NCBI GenBank assembly: GCA_029582155.1
Contig: CM055908.1
Span: forward strand, 23,975,257-24,039,256
Reading direction: 5' to 3'
DNA from: Panopea generosa
Taxonomy: Eukaryota; Mollusca; Bivalvia; Adapedonta; Hiatellidae
Length of the DNA stretch: 64,000 nt
A program made the position numbers and the translations under genes. Positions within the stretch are counted from its first letter, which is position 1. Every line of letters begins with the position of its first letter. Under the pieces are notes generated by a model. That model saw nothing but the letters and a program-made list of their open reading frames with translations. It did no database searches and had not been told where the DNA came from. Below, in pieces: positions 44,331 through 57,500 of the stretch.

Positions 44331-44800
44331 AATTTTGATTAACCAATAGTAGAACAGACCTTCAACTGTTCAAAAGCGCAAAACATGCTTTTAAAAAAAG
44401 TGTGTAAAATGCTAAATATTTATTCAAAAGAAAAATCGTCAAAAACTTGTCGAATGCAGTTAAAACCGAGAAATGTTTTGGAATACAATTAAAAGTTCAA
44501 ACGTTAAAACAACTTCATTTGTAACTAATCTATCTATAGCAAGAAATGGTTTAATCATTTTCAAAATTTGTTCAACACACAAAATACGATGGAATTTTGC
44601 AAGCTATTGATTTATCAAGTTCATGGCAAAAGGGCCACCACAACGCAAATACAACAGGCACATGTTCAGATCGTGTACCCTGCCGTACAGCAACTTTCAT
44701 TTGAATCTACCGATCTCTTGTTAATTGCTTGGTCAGTAGCGACAATCGTGCAATGTGGCGGTTTTAAAATTCTCGCTAAACATTTAACGACTAAGCCTCT
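44331..44800. other. Intergenic, possibly more LINE debris
   Basis: Follows the LINE fragment. Some short frames, nothing firm. Confidence 0.3.
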
Positions 44801-44807
44801 CAAATAT

Positions 44808-44925
44808 ATTTACATGTAATTGCAAACATATTTACATGTGATTGCAAATATATTTACATGTGGTTGCAAATACGTGGTTGCAAATATATTTACATGTGAT
44901 TGCAAATATATTTACATGTATGGTG
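44808..44925 (+). repeat. 22-bp tandem repeat, about five units
   Basis: Units of TGATTGCAAATATATTTACA plus TG. Related TATATTTACATGTG words recur at 45665-45700. Confidence 0.8.
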
Positions 44926-45035
44926 TGATTGCCAGAAGATGTGCCGTACATAACCTGACCTGATGCCTAAATGATTGGCTGGAATAAACTTTAATATTGT
45001 AATTAATATCAGTTAAATAATGTATTCCAATACCG

Positions 45036-45160
45036 TCTTCCGTGGCCTAGTGGTTAAATGTTAAAGGTCGAATGTTCGAATCCTGGTGAAAGCACCTGGG
45101 TATTTTCTGATGCGGCCGGTTGCTCTCCCAGCAGCTAGTTAAATTGAGGGGTATCGAATG
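45036..45160 (+). mobile_element. tRNA-derived SINE head, family 5
   Basis: Box A-like GTGGCCTAGTGGTTAAATG and box B GGTCGAATGTTCGAATCC at the right spacing, followed by a short non-tRNA body. Not a functional tRNA, because the expected acceptor pairing is not seen. Confidence 0.6.
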
Positions 45161-48100
45161 TCCAGCAGCCTAACGCATGGTAAGGATAGCTTTCGAGGAG
45201 AAATTGTGTACAACACAAAAGTGCCTCATAAGCCCTTTGTGGCTGGTCCTTTCAATAGGAGTGACACTACAATAAACACACAATTTTCGTTTTACTTTTA
45301 TTCAGCACACTTGGACATTTGTAAGTTGATTTTAATCGATATGATCTGTCCAGTGTAATCCTGTTTGAATCACTTTCCTTGCCTCTCTTGTCATATGATC
45401 CCATATTGTTTAGAAGATTATAGTTGACAATATTAAAAAAATAATGCGAGGCACACGTTTATCCCAACAGCACATATTGCATGTTCTTGGTACTGCTTGA
45501 TACGGTAATTTGAGATGTGTGTTGGGGTTGTCCGCTATTCAGAATGGTTATGTTATTTAAGGAGGAAACTATTTTTTAAATAATTAAAAAAATCCGTGGT
45601 GTATATGGTATATACAAGTAATGAAACCAGAAGTAATTTCCAATGTGAATATATATTTCTGTAAGCTATATTTACATGTGAGCTATATTAACATGTGACG
45701 TCGTATCAGCAAAAATCGCGTATTTGTTGAGTTTTACCTATGTGCAAATCCACACACCACCACCACAGTTTGGGAGCGTACAGTATTGAAAACCGGAAGT
45801 TGCTGATATGTACGGCGATGAAAACAACAAACGTGGATTTTGTTTATCGCTCAATTTCATTATACGTTTCAAGAAAAAAACAAGATTTAGGATTTGTAGT
45901 AAGTATTCTTATATTGCAGTATTGTTTTCTTATGCTAATATGTCACAGAACCGACACATTTTCACAATATCGATCAAAATACGGTATGGCGATCCCGGGT
46001 TTTTACACGTGTTTCGAGGATTTTGTTGCAATCAAATGAGGATAAATTGGGATTCCACTAATATATGCAGTTACTACTTAGATGTTGGTGCAGAAATTAG
46101 ATAAGAACTCGTCTATATTATTCTCTAGAAATATTGTACGCTCCCGCACTGTGACCACGTACACATTCAACGAATATATGAAATTGCATATACAAAAAAA
46201 ATACGACGAGTATATTCTGAAAATACTGGCGAGAACGGGAACTATTTCCCTCTCAATCTTCGTAAAAATTAGTCTTCAGAACCTTCGCACGCGAAGAAAC
46301 ATCTCACGCTTTCAGTGTTCACGTTTTTCACGTGCGCAGGTTTTTCATATTCAGGCACGTTCAGTAACAATTCTATGTTTTATTAAATAATATGATTAGC
46401 AGCCAGAAGTTGTATACTTTATAGTATGGTATTTGAACTTATTTTCAAAGTTTACCAGTAGTGTATATATACATAACTATCTCGGGTACATTCAGCAGGT
46501 TCTACAGGTGTGAATATAAAATAGAGTTTAGCTAATCGGCATATTTTATTTTTATATACCGCACTTTACTAGTGACCTAATATTAGTTACTGGCGTTACA
46601 CTAGAATCCTCGATTTCGAACTTATATTCATTTTTAGACCTTGTGCATAAACGGCGTATACAAGTGCTTCTTTTCAGGGCCCGCGATCTGAATCCACACC
46701 TGAACATTTATGATGATACATGTACGTATAAATATATGGTGCGTTGAGGCTGGGTGGCATATTTCTTGTTTCATGAATTAACTTAAACACACTCACAGAA
46801 CTGTTTGAAGGTTGCAATGTGAAACAAGTTTAGTTATTTTCAATCAGGTGACGCATGATGATATTAAAAATGATATTACAAAAGCGTATGCACCTGATGG
46901 CGTTGGTTAAAGAAATCATACAATAGAAAGTTCACATAAAAGATCGCTGCTTAAACCCCCTTTGGTTAGTCAACGAGGTTATCAGAGTGCTTTGTTAAAA
47001 TCTTCACATCATATCATATAATCATTTCAAATAATTTATGTTCATTTAAAACTTTGATAGATACTTGCATCATGTGACATATTTCGCGGGGAAATTATTG
47101 ACAAATGAAAAGCGATCGCCAATGCTCGGCTTAGAGTTGATAGGTCGAAAGTCACGAGATAGCAAACCGAGTATTGCCTAAAAATCAGTCTCGCCCAGTG
47201 CACATTGCTTTTGTTTTGTACAGATGGATGTCATAACTTTTTAGTGATATCCTGTATTGTAGAGCTCTTTTACATCAGTTACTTATTAATCACAGAGATA
47301 GTTTATGTTGTAGTCACAAAAAACAACAAAAAAAACCCCCACAAACAAGCTAAACAAACTAGATAATTAGTTTTAAACTTGCCTTATTGACAAAAGTCAT
47401 TCTGAATTTGAGAGCAATATGATATCCAGTGTACCACTGTGGTTACAGTAATACTTTCCATTTAACGACCAGTTTTGTCTTTATTTCTTTAACTTGACAC
47501 ATCCAACATACGACACATCATACAACAATAAACATGTATATACGTATTTAGTTGATTAATTTAAGAAATATATGCATTTTTCTCCATTTCGCTATTTGCA
47601 CTCCATTTCGCAATTTTCGCTCCATTTCGAACAAACATGCGCAATGAGTAATATGAATATTTCCGGTTTTCACAGTTATTTTTAATTTTTTTATTATGGT
47701 GTTCATCGTATTGAGAAAATAATCATGATCATTTAGATTACCAAATTGGATCTGAAAATATGGCGTATCTGCTTTTAAGAAATATTTCTGCGGTCGAAAA
47801 GCGTAAGTATCTATATTATTCAGCAATTTTTCCCTTGCGTTTGTAGTCAGGTTAGCAGACAACATGCTAAACCTACACCCACTTGCATAAAAACATAGCT
47901 TTTGCATACACTGACACTTGCATAATTTTATATTTTAGTTATAAATACGAACGGCTGTTAATCCAATAATTTGAAAGTTCTGCTTTGGCATTGGCTGTTG
48001 TCAATTATTTTACTGTTGACAAGTTGCATAAGCTTTATTGTTCAAGGACATCAGACCAAAAACAATAATTATGCAGCAGTATGCCATCGTATGTTTACAA

Positions 48101-49797
48101 TAAGTGATGCATGTCAGATAGCTTTGATGTTGAAACTGATAAATAAATAAACTGTCATGGCTGTATTTGAGCCATAATATTATGGAATCCGGGAATGTGC
48201 GTAACATCACACAAATTCTACATAAATTAATATAAGCTGCAGAAGTATCCTCACAGTACCATGGTTCGATATGCTAACGTACAAATTCAAAACAATTAAT
48301 GAGTTCTAAATTTCTACTTACTTGTTTGAATAATTCCACCTCCCTCTAAAAAATGTCCCACTTGATAAAATTCACTAAAGAGACCATGTAAAATTAGTCA
48401 GAAAACAGTCATGTAAATAAATATAGCAGTCTAAATACACAACGTCAAATTGCGGATATGACGTCAGAGCAGACGACCACTTTAATCACGTGGTTTAAAA
48501 AGTCAAACACATTCAATACTATTAATTATGTTTTATTTTTTAATTTTATCAATTTAAAACAACATTTCAAAGCAATGAAGTCTTTTTAAACACATAGCAG
48601 GTAGCGGTTTTAGTCTTATATATAAATGTGTTTTCCGTTTTGTTAAATAGAGGACATACAAATATTTCACCTCTTTTTAACCTAAATACAAAAGTGCTGC
48701 GAATACATTGGGCCTAAATGTTTACACAAGTTCCCTTTATTTAGAATATCCCATTGAGAACGTGAATTACTTGCTTCTGACTGGCTTTAAAAGTAATAAA
48801 AAATTAGAAAAAATATAAAACTGGGGCGAAGGGTTATCGGTACGAAAAACGCATTTTTTAACTTGACCTAAATAAATAGTTCAACTTTCACCATGTGATC
48901 GCCAGTGATAAATGTTGACAAAAGCAGACGAAGATATTTCAAATTTTAAATCTTAAATTTTGGGTACAAAAATGAGGGATTTTAATGACCATAATTTGGG
49001 AATAGTGTTTTAAGGTAAATTTTCAACTATCCATAAACATTTTGATAACTTACCTCCTTAGAATATATTTAAAACAATTTGACAGGTTTGCATGGTTGAG
49101 TAACTTTGTAGTAATCCATGACGTAATTATGACGCGTGCACTGTGAAATCTCGTGAGAATAGCAAGAAAATAAAAATGGCCTCGAACCAATGTTTGTCTC
49201 GATTTAAGGGCATTCTACGATATATAATAATAATTTAAACTAATTTGCAGAAACTTTTAAAAACAAATAATTCTCTTAATTGTCACGTAGGGTACTTTTT
49301 TAACAACTTAAAACTTCTCTGAAATCATTATTTTATTGTGTAATTTCTTGATTTCGTGGTGCTCATTTGCGTGTGTGTTTGCACTAAACAGGTATTACTC
49401 TAATATTCTAAACAAAAACAGCTTGTGTTTTTGTTTGGAAATAAACTTCAGTTTCCTTTATTTGAATTGATTAACTTCTGTTTTTTTATTTGCAACATAA
49501 ATATGAGAATTTGACTAAAATGTTTTCTGTAATGTGGCGTAATCAAAATGTCCTCAGAGTTATGTCATGACAAAATGTGTTGTAGCTTACAACCTTGACA
49601 TCGATGATCTCGTACACATGTTGTTTTTACGTGATCAACAGTGTACTATAAAATTACATAAACATAGCATTTCTAGAAACCACCACTTAAATATGGCATA
49701 CAGTCAACATATCAGTTACGAGAAACGTGTCCTCTTTAGTTACGTCACAGTATCTGAACATAATGGAAAATTACCAAGTAATTCGCTTGCGTAACCT
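45161..49797. other. Long intergenic region
   Basis: AT-rich, with scattered frames up to about 119 codons (45740-46390, 47548-47907) that have no recognisable domain. An inverted word pair, GGGAGCGTACAGTAT (45770) against its near complement at 46134, may mark a small element, but ends were not resolved. No tandem array or SINE was recognised. Confidence 0.35.
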
Positions 49798-49897
49798 TTT
49801 AACATTGAGTCTTTTTACAACATCAATACCAGTCAGTTCTACAGCTGGCAGCGAGAAGGAAGGTTGAGAATATATGGCAGACAACAGTGTACACATG
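49798..49897 (+). other. LETM1: Candidate upstream LETM1 exon end (splice donor ATG/GTGAGT)
   Basis: A good donor follows 49897. If joined to the exon at 51575-51629 the phase is right to continue the LETM1 frame (reading ...GRQQCTH, then [10 protein letters not shown]). However, the frame is closed by a stop at 49792-49794 and has no ATG before the donor. It would therefore be 5' UTR read through, or start in a still earlier exon. Weak evidence. Confidence 0.22.
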
Positions 49898-50354
49898 GTG
49901 AGTTTTCGGAAAAAAGTTACGAAGACAACAATGTTTTGGTATCCTCCGGTCTCTTAAATGCATTTAAAAATGCTTTTAAGCATTAGCAAAATGATATGTG
50001 ATGTATGAAAGTACCATTATGAATAATTAATTCTATGTAACAAGGTTTTGTTCAGTTCTGCCTGACCGATGTAGTGTATCGTATTACATCGACAAGAGGA
50101 ATCTTATGGTTAACAGTGATTGACATGCTTACCCATGAAAATGAAATGGGTTTGAACAATTAAGATGTCAGAAAGTAGGAGGGAACAATTTGAACTTTAA
50201 AATATATATTTGATGTATTATTTACTCTCAAATTGTTTGTGTGTAACAAGTGAAATCGGGACACAATTTTCACCGTGTCCAGTGTTACACCTGTGCTTGA
50301 TTTATTCAGGGATACAAAAATCCAGTTCAATTAAATGTTTATGATTGGTCAGAC

Positions 50355-50475
50355 ATTGTTTTTTCCACTCTGTCAGTTAATATAAACATAATTCACCCCT
50401 TGCTGATACATGATGAATTAATGCTTTCAATATAAGAGGTATCCAAAGGCGTCTATATGAAGTAAAGAGTTAAAT
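50355..50475 (+). repeat. Interspersed repeat shared in inverse with 52475-52590
   Basis: TATCCAAAGGCGTCTATATG, then AAGTAAAGAGTTAAA, and CTGTCAGTTAATATAAACAT have complements at 52480-52565. Probably two copies of a MITE, ends unresolved. Confidence 0.6.
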
Positions 50476-51574
50476 AACAATGGTCACCCATCCCCATACT
50501 TTGTTGCTTCCCATACAGCCAGTACACTTAAACCGGGTCACTATAAAATCTAGCTTTTCAGCGAGGCTGTAGTAAGTGATCCATAGATATACATTTACTA
50601 CATACTACGACCATTTGTTATGCTTCTCGGAAATTTTGGGGAAGTATATAGTCACCGGTTTGTTTATCCCTCTCCAAACTCATTGTCATGACTATTTCAA
50701 TTTTAACCCACTTTTTAATCAAATGTCCCTCAAGTCATTATGTAGGGGACAGCTGTCCCCCCCAATTTCAAACTGTGAAGGAAAAACATGCAACTATTTC
50801 TCTACAACCAGAGTTATGTCCCTTTGATTCCATCCATTACCATCATCCTTGTTTTGATCTTAAGAGTATTGAAGGCATTCCAATAATACTTGGAACATGA
50901 ATAGAGGTCAATGTGTGGAAATGCTGAGTGAATTAAATACTTTTCCAAAAAATACCTTTCCTTTCCATCCTCTTTTCCATTACAAACAATGCAGCTACTA
51001 CTCAATCACGCACTTGTTCAGGAAGCATCCATTGGTTCCACAGATGTCTTTTCCTTTGTCATTCTTGCGAGATTTCACAGTACACCATTTAACATCATTG
51101 TTTACTCAGGACACCCTGCTTGTGGTTGTCAATGGTGCAATAAATTACAAAGTTTCAGCGATCTTGTCATTACTGGAAATATCACTGGTGCCTAAAATTG
51201 TTGGTAGCGGTATTTTAGTTTGTTGACCTACTCTGATAACTGATAGGTCAGAGTAACTAATTTACGATGTCATAATTAGTTAAACACAGTGAGAAATTTG
51301 TATTCCGGCATGCAGTGATGCATTTAATCAAAGTGTCAGATAAAATGTTTGTCTAAGTCCAAAATTAAAAATTGTTTGTCATTTTCGCCTGACCCGCAAC
51401 TATCCTGCCTGTGAGGAAATATTTTTGGGTCATTACACATCCTTAAAAAGATAAATATATTCTCTGATTGATTAAAAACAAAAACAATTCATCAATTCAC
51501 CCCCACCGCCCCCTGCATTACAGAAGCAGGTGGATATTTTATGTTTCATACAAATAATGGTTGTTTAATTACAG

Positions 51575-54500
51575 ACCCAGTGAGGAGACTCTATGCTTGT
51601 GGCTGCCAGTACCTTCATCAGAATGGCAGGTGAGTTGTGTAATAAGATTTATAAAAACCTGTCTTTTTGAACAGCCGGTCAATGGAAGGATCAAAACTGG
51701 CCTTTGTTGCTTAATACAGGTTAATTTGCTCTGAAATCAGAAATGAGAAATAGCAAATGTACTACTTGTACAAGGCAAGTGATTGCTTAAACAAAGGTGG
51801 CTAATTACACATATTTGATTGTATTGTATTATTTTTGCTCCTTATGTAGAAAAAAAAGAATATTATAATAGTTTTCATTTGGTTGATTTCTGCATAAGCT
51901 CTGGTTCTCAGAAACTATTTTGTATATCCAAATTTGATCCATAGTTGTGCACTGCATAATGTTATTTTGAAGAAAAAAAAAACAAGCCCTTGGAGAAAGA
52001 CCAAACTTGACCCCAGTGTCATTATTTTAACAAACCTGAGAGCGCGTCGAATAAGAATGCTTTGCATCTACCTAATTCTTTGGTGAAAATCTGTCGAGCT
52101 GTTTAAAAGTCATTTGAAGCAACAGTTGGCTGTGCAACATTCATTTATAGTTGATGAATGATGATATCATTCAAATGATCAAATCTGAAGATAATTAAAG
52201 ACAGCCTACAAAATGTCATATTTTTTTGTTTAATTCTGTTTCTGTGCCACTGTTTTATAACCATGAATGAATATAGTATACAGCTCAAATTCAAGTGCAA
52301 TTATTACTGGTATGCCTATCTCTCTCTGAGAGACATTATTTTTATGCGTCCCATCTGTCACAAAACCATGTCCTTAGGTACCAGTGACATCTGTGGTACC
52401 AGCCTCATGTTGTCATTTACTAATGATATTTTCAAAAAAAAATAGATACAGAAAGATTATTTTGAATTGGGGTTTAACCCTTTACTTCATATAGACACCT
52501 TTGGACACCTTACATAGAAGGCTTTTGAATTATTGGGTGAATTATATCTATATTAACTGACAGAGAGGAAAACAGTGTAGGAAGTCTTCCTACACTGTTT
52601 TCAAAGGCCTTCTATGATTGGTGCGGGAAAATGCGTATCTATGGAGGAAAGGGTTAATACTATTTTCAACACATGACAGGATAAATATATGGCATATCCA
52701 GTGTTTGGAGGAAAACGAAGGGAGCATGAGTGGAACCACCATTCTTCTGCAATTAATTAGCAAACTTTTTCACAGAGAGTTTTTATTTGGACAAAGTGGG
52801 ACTCGAGTCCACAATTTTAATGGTGAGAGGTAAGTGGTCATTGGATGAAACTGTGCCTTAGACCACTTGACCACAGAGGACCCCAAAAAATTGTTGATAA
52901 TACTGACAAGACAAATTTTGTTGTAGCTGAATTCAGTTGTAAAATTTAGGTGTGTTACCAGGTTGAGTCTTATACATTGTAAAGTTATCCAGGTATATAC
53001 AGTTCTTTGCACAGTTTATTTGTCGCAGTTTGTCTGTGATTTTTTTACATCAAGATGGAGGTTCTACCCCGATTCTTGACAGTCCTGAACCTGAGGACTT
53101 CCTTTTCTGTCAAGCTACTCAGTTGTTAATTTTTGAAAAGACAAATTAATTTTCAAATCAATTTCTGCATACAAAGTCCAGTCAATTGTTTTCTTTTATG
53201 TTTTCAGTAGCACTGATTTCGATGAACAGGCATGCTCTCGCACTTCATTTCCTGGAGGTTGGAAGTCCACATACAGAAACAGTCAAATAACCACACAGGA
53301 AGAACGCCCATGGATGTATTCATCTCTATATTACAAATCCAGATTTATCCATACTTCTCCAGTTTTGACAAACATGTTTTTGTCGGAGGACTTAATTTTA
53401 AAACGGTGTTTCCATACTTCGGCACTTCTACGGAAAGAGGATTCTATGGTTGAGAAGTCTGTTAAAGCCCTTAAAGAGGAATTGGAGAAAGAGAAAGAAA
53501 AGGGAATAGCGATAAAACCAAATACAAATGAAACAGAAGTTAAAGAGCAGGAAAAACAAACTTTTATACAGAAAAAAGTTGCAAATTTTAAGGCTGCACT
53601 TGCAGAAGCAAGAAGGATTGGCTTTTTAGTTTATGTTAAGAAAGGTTTTAAGGCATTTGTTAAGCATTGGATGGATGGGTTTAAGCTCTTTTGGACTGAC
53701 ATAAAAATATGTGCACCTCTCATGGTGAAGTACATCTTAAAAGGGCGATCATCACTAAAGAGACGAGAGTACAAGATGGTATGTATACAGTAATTGCTGG
53801 ACTTTTCTCTACCTTAAAAAAGTCATACCAAGTGTATATTGTGCATAGAAACGGTATTATTTGAGATATAAAAGAATAATAATGTACTGATACTGTCTTG
53901 TGGAACAAATTCAAGTAAAGATTCTTTTGAATGGGGTTTAATGTCATTTTCAACACATGATGGGTTGAATATATATATATATGGCATATATCTAGTTTTA
54001 TGTGAGGAATACATTAAAATGACTCTGAGAAGAACCACCGTATTCTGCAAGTAACTGGCAAACTTTCTCATATAAAATCGACCTTAATGATGAAAGTTAA
54101 GTGGTTACTAGAATACAGCGCCTTAAAGAAATATAGTATGCCTTTGAATATTTTTACATACCTGTATGAATTTAAAATTATTATTTAAATATCTTAACTG
54201 CTTCCTGTTTCTTTTTCAGGGTATAAAATTAATTTTGAAAAAAAAATGTCTATAAAGATGACCTGCCTGGCTAGCCAATAAGGTATAAATATGGAATAAG
54301 ATAATCCCTATTTTATGTGATTACCCACAGTACATTTGGCAAAAAGTTAACAATTATGTTCATTGTGATTGACATGACAAAGTTGATTTACATACATGTA
54401 CGCCATGGTTTATGATTTAATAATTATGTATATTTTTTCTCACACCAGTTAATAAAGACGTTTGCGGATCTGTTTCGGATGGTGCCACTAATTCCTGCAT

Positions 54501-57500
54501 TACTTATACCATTTGCCGAGATTGTTATTCCTCTATACATCTATTTAGGAATGATGCCGACTGTGTTTTCTACAGAGGCAGAAAAAGTAAGTAACACTGG
54601 TGAGTTACTTACTTACCACATATTTATCCTGGGTTTAAGGCACAGTCTTCTTTCTTTGAGGCGTTAAATTTCAGTTAGACAATTTTTCAGTATGTATGAA
54701 GCACAAAAGGTTTAAGTGGACTATTTTGAAGTTTTCGTGTATCGCATCTACTGTAACTTTAGATGGAAACATTTCGCTGAATGCCATATTGTGTATATGT
54801 ACCGGTATAGTCATGTTCATGTAGAATCAGCTGCATGATGTCCGTATCCTGTTGCTTCAGATGGCCAATACGAGGGATGAGCCTGAATTAATGGGAAAAT
54901 GAATATAACCTTTTTTTTTTTATCACACTTGGTATTCATATAAAATTTCTTTTGCATTTTAGAACAATGTTCCAGGAGTTTATGTGCAAAGTTTCATGAT
55001 TGACCTAATATACAGTTGTTAATACATTATCAACAATTAAGTAACTTGCGTCGTCGCAAATATCAAATATCTTTCACTGTCAAACACCTGTCTATATCAA
55101 TCAGTATACACATGTTACATTCTAATCTGTCACCAACATCGTTTTCTGTCCTCTATCTAGTAAACCACTATCAGTGGTTAAAAATCCTCCGCAAATTTAT
55201 CATACCAGACATAAATCATTTGTTTAGACATTGCACGATCACCAAATACATTCTGAATCTCTTTCAGAACTTCATTTTTCTTTAACAATAAGAATTTTAT
55301 TGTGAAACATTGGTCATCTGCCATTTAAGCTACTTATGAATAGTTACACCTGGTTGACACCACATGTGATGTCACAACATGTGCATGATTAGGAGAGTCC
55401 TATTTCATTTCTTACACCAATCTATAACTCTTTGCAGTGGTAAATAAATCTATTAAACCTGGGATAAATGTCACTGTCAGTTTGAGCTGACTTTTGAACT
55501 ACAAAAGGATATTCTTATACTTCTCACTAATACTCCGAACAACTGTACGGTATGCAGCATCAGGTTGGTGTGTTATTGCAGTCATAGTCATAATATTTTA
55601 AAGACTCAAACTGTTTTTGTCTGGCCCAGCTCTCAATCCAGGGTTGAGTTGGAATCCCTGCCCTGCCACAGTCTCTGTGGTGATTGGCTATGAACTTTGT
55701 TCTACGGCCATGAATCTCTACCTCTGAACATGTGGGGAAGTAGTCAGTGACTTCCAGAGATAAGACCTGCCTAGCACAGGTTTACTGCCTTGCGGATCCC
55801 AGGAATGAGGATTGATGTGTGCTGACCACAGTTTATATAACTGAAATACTGTTGAAAAGCTTTTTACCAGAAGGTTATAATAGTTTAGAGAGTTACATCA
55901 CATGCATGTGACATTTTGTTGATTTAACATAAATGGTAATATTTATTTGAGTTAATTTTAAATTCTGATACAGCAAATAAAGATTGCAGCATTTTTAAAG
56001 CTGACACACAGCATTGATAATTGTTGGTATTTTGCTAGTTTGGGTATACTGTTGGTTTGGGCATACTGCTGGTTTGGATTTGATGTTGGTTTGAGAATAC
56101 TGCTGGTTTGGATATAATGTTGGTTTGAGTATACTGCTGGTTTGGATATAATGTTTGAGTATACTGTTGGTTTGGGTTTACTGCTGGTTATATAGTTATT
56201 GTTTGGGGTGCATATTTCAGCCAGCATTTTTTTTTTGTCTTATATAAATACAACTTTATTTGCTTATACATGTATATTTAAATCAGATACCAGAAAATCA
56301 ATCTTTCTTTAATAGTAAATTAGTCTATTAGTATACTGTTTATCTTTCATATATGTTGGGTAGGTGGGGTTATACATGATTTCCATTCTTTAAGACATCA
56401 GTTTTTAGCACAAGAACTGTAATCCAGCTCAGTAGTTTTGAAAATATTAGATATTTATACTCAGTTGCAAAAGAAAGTGTGCACTTTTGTTTTCCCCATA
56501 GTTTTTTAACTTTAAGTGATATAATGTCAAAGTTTTTGTGAAAGGCAGTATACAAAATTTGATTTCAGTGGAGCATAAAATTTGCATTGTATATTTGACC
56601 GATAACCATTGTATAGTGAATACAGTGTTTACATTCTTTGATCATGTGCATATTGTAGGAGAAGTTGATGTCGGCTAAAACATGTTGATCACATTCACTG
56701 TACACATAGCTGTAAAAAAGGCCAAGGCTCAGTGAAAATCAATGTGTTCCGACAATGAAAATGCATGCTTGTGGCACCAGCATCGTATTTAATAAGACCA
56801 CATCTAGAATGGACCGTTATCACATTGAGGCACCTTTGATGCTCCTTTGAAACCGCGTCAGCATGTGCGAGATCAAATGGTATTAACCAATACTACCAAG
56901 ATCTACAATCGGAAGCTGTTAAATTTTAACAGCGATACACACCAGCCATCTTAATGAATGACAACGCAAGACATCATGTAGGGAGATTGACCAAGCTTTA
57001 CATGAACAGAAATAACGTGTATACATTGCCGTGACCTGCCCTCTCACCAGATACGAATTCGACAGAACATATCTTGGACGAATTAGGTCGGAGAGTTAGG
57101 TCAAGACCAGATATCAGTAAAATGCATGATCTTTCCGTCACTCTTGCGCAGGAATGGAACAACATACTCAATGCTGTTCTACAATGATACATAAGGTCAA
57201 TGCGTTAATGCCTCATTGCTTTTATCAAGGCAAGAGGTTGTCACACACATTATTGATGCAGAACAAACAATATTTCTTTGAAAAAAAATCACTTAAAATT
57301 CAAGATCGTTACTAGCTATAAAGTAGCTGTTGAATTGCAACTTTTTATTTCAACCCCTATGTTGTTTGTACAGCAAATTCATGACATCAATGTAAATTTA
57401 CAAAACAAATGCATCCTCGTAAAAGCCTATAAAATGCTTAATATTTGGTACCAAAATGTTTAATTTATTTTTTCCAACATGGAATTTTTGGGAAAAAACA

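Noticed and set aside
45740-46390. Three overlapping plus ORFs of about 100 codons
   Set aside because: Different frames over the same bases, no domain; most likely chance.
53232-53453. 73-codon ORF in the LETM1 exon
   Set aside because: Shadow of the LETM1 frame, which alone gives the family motifs.
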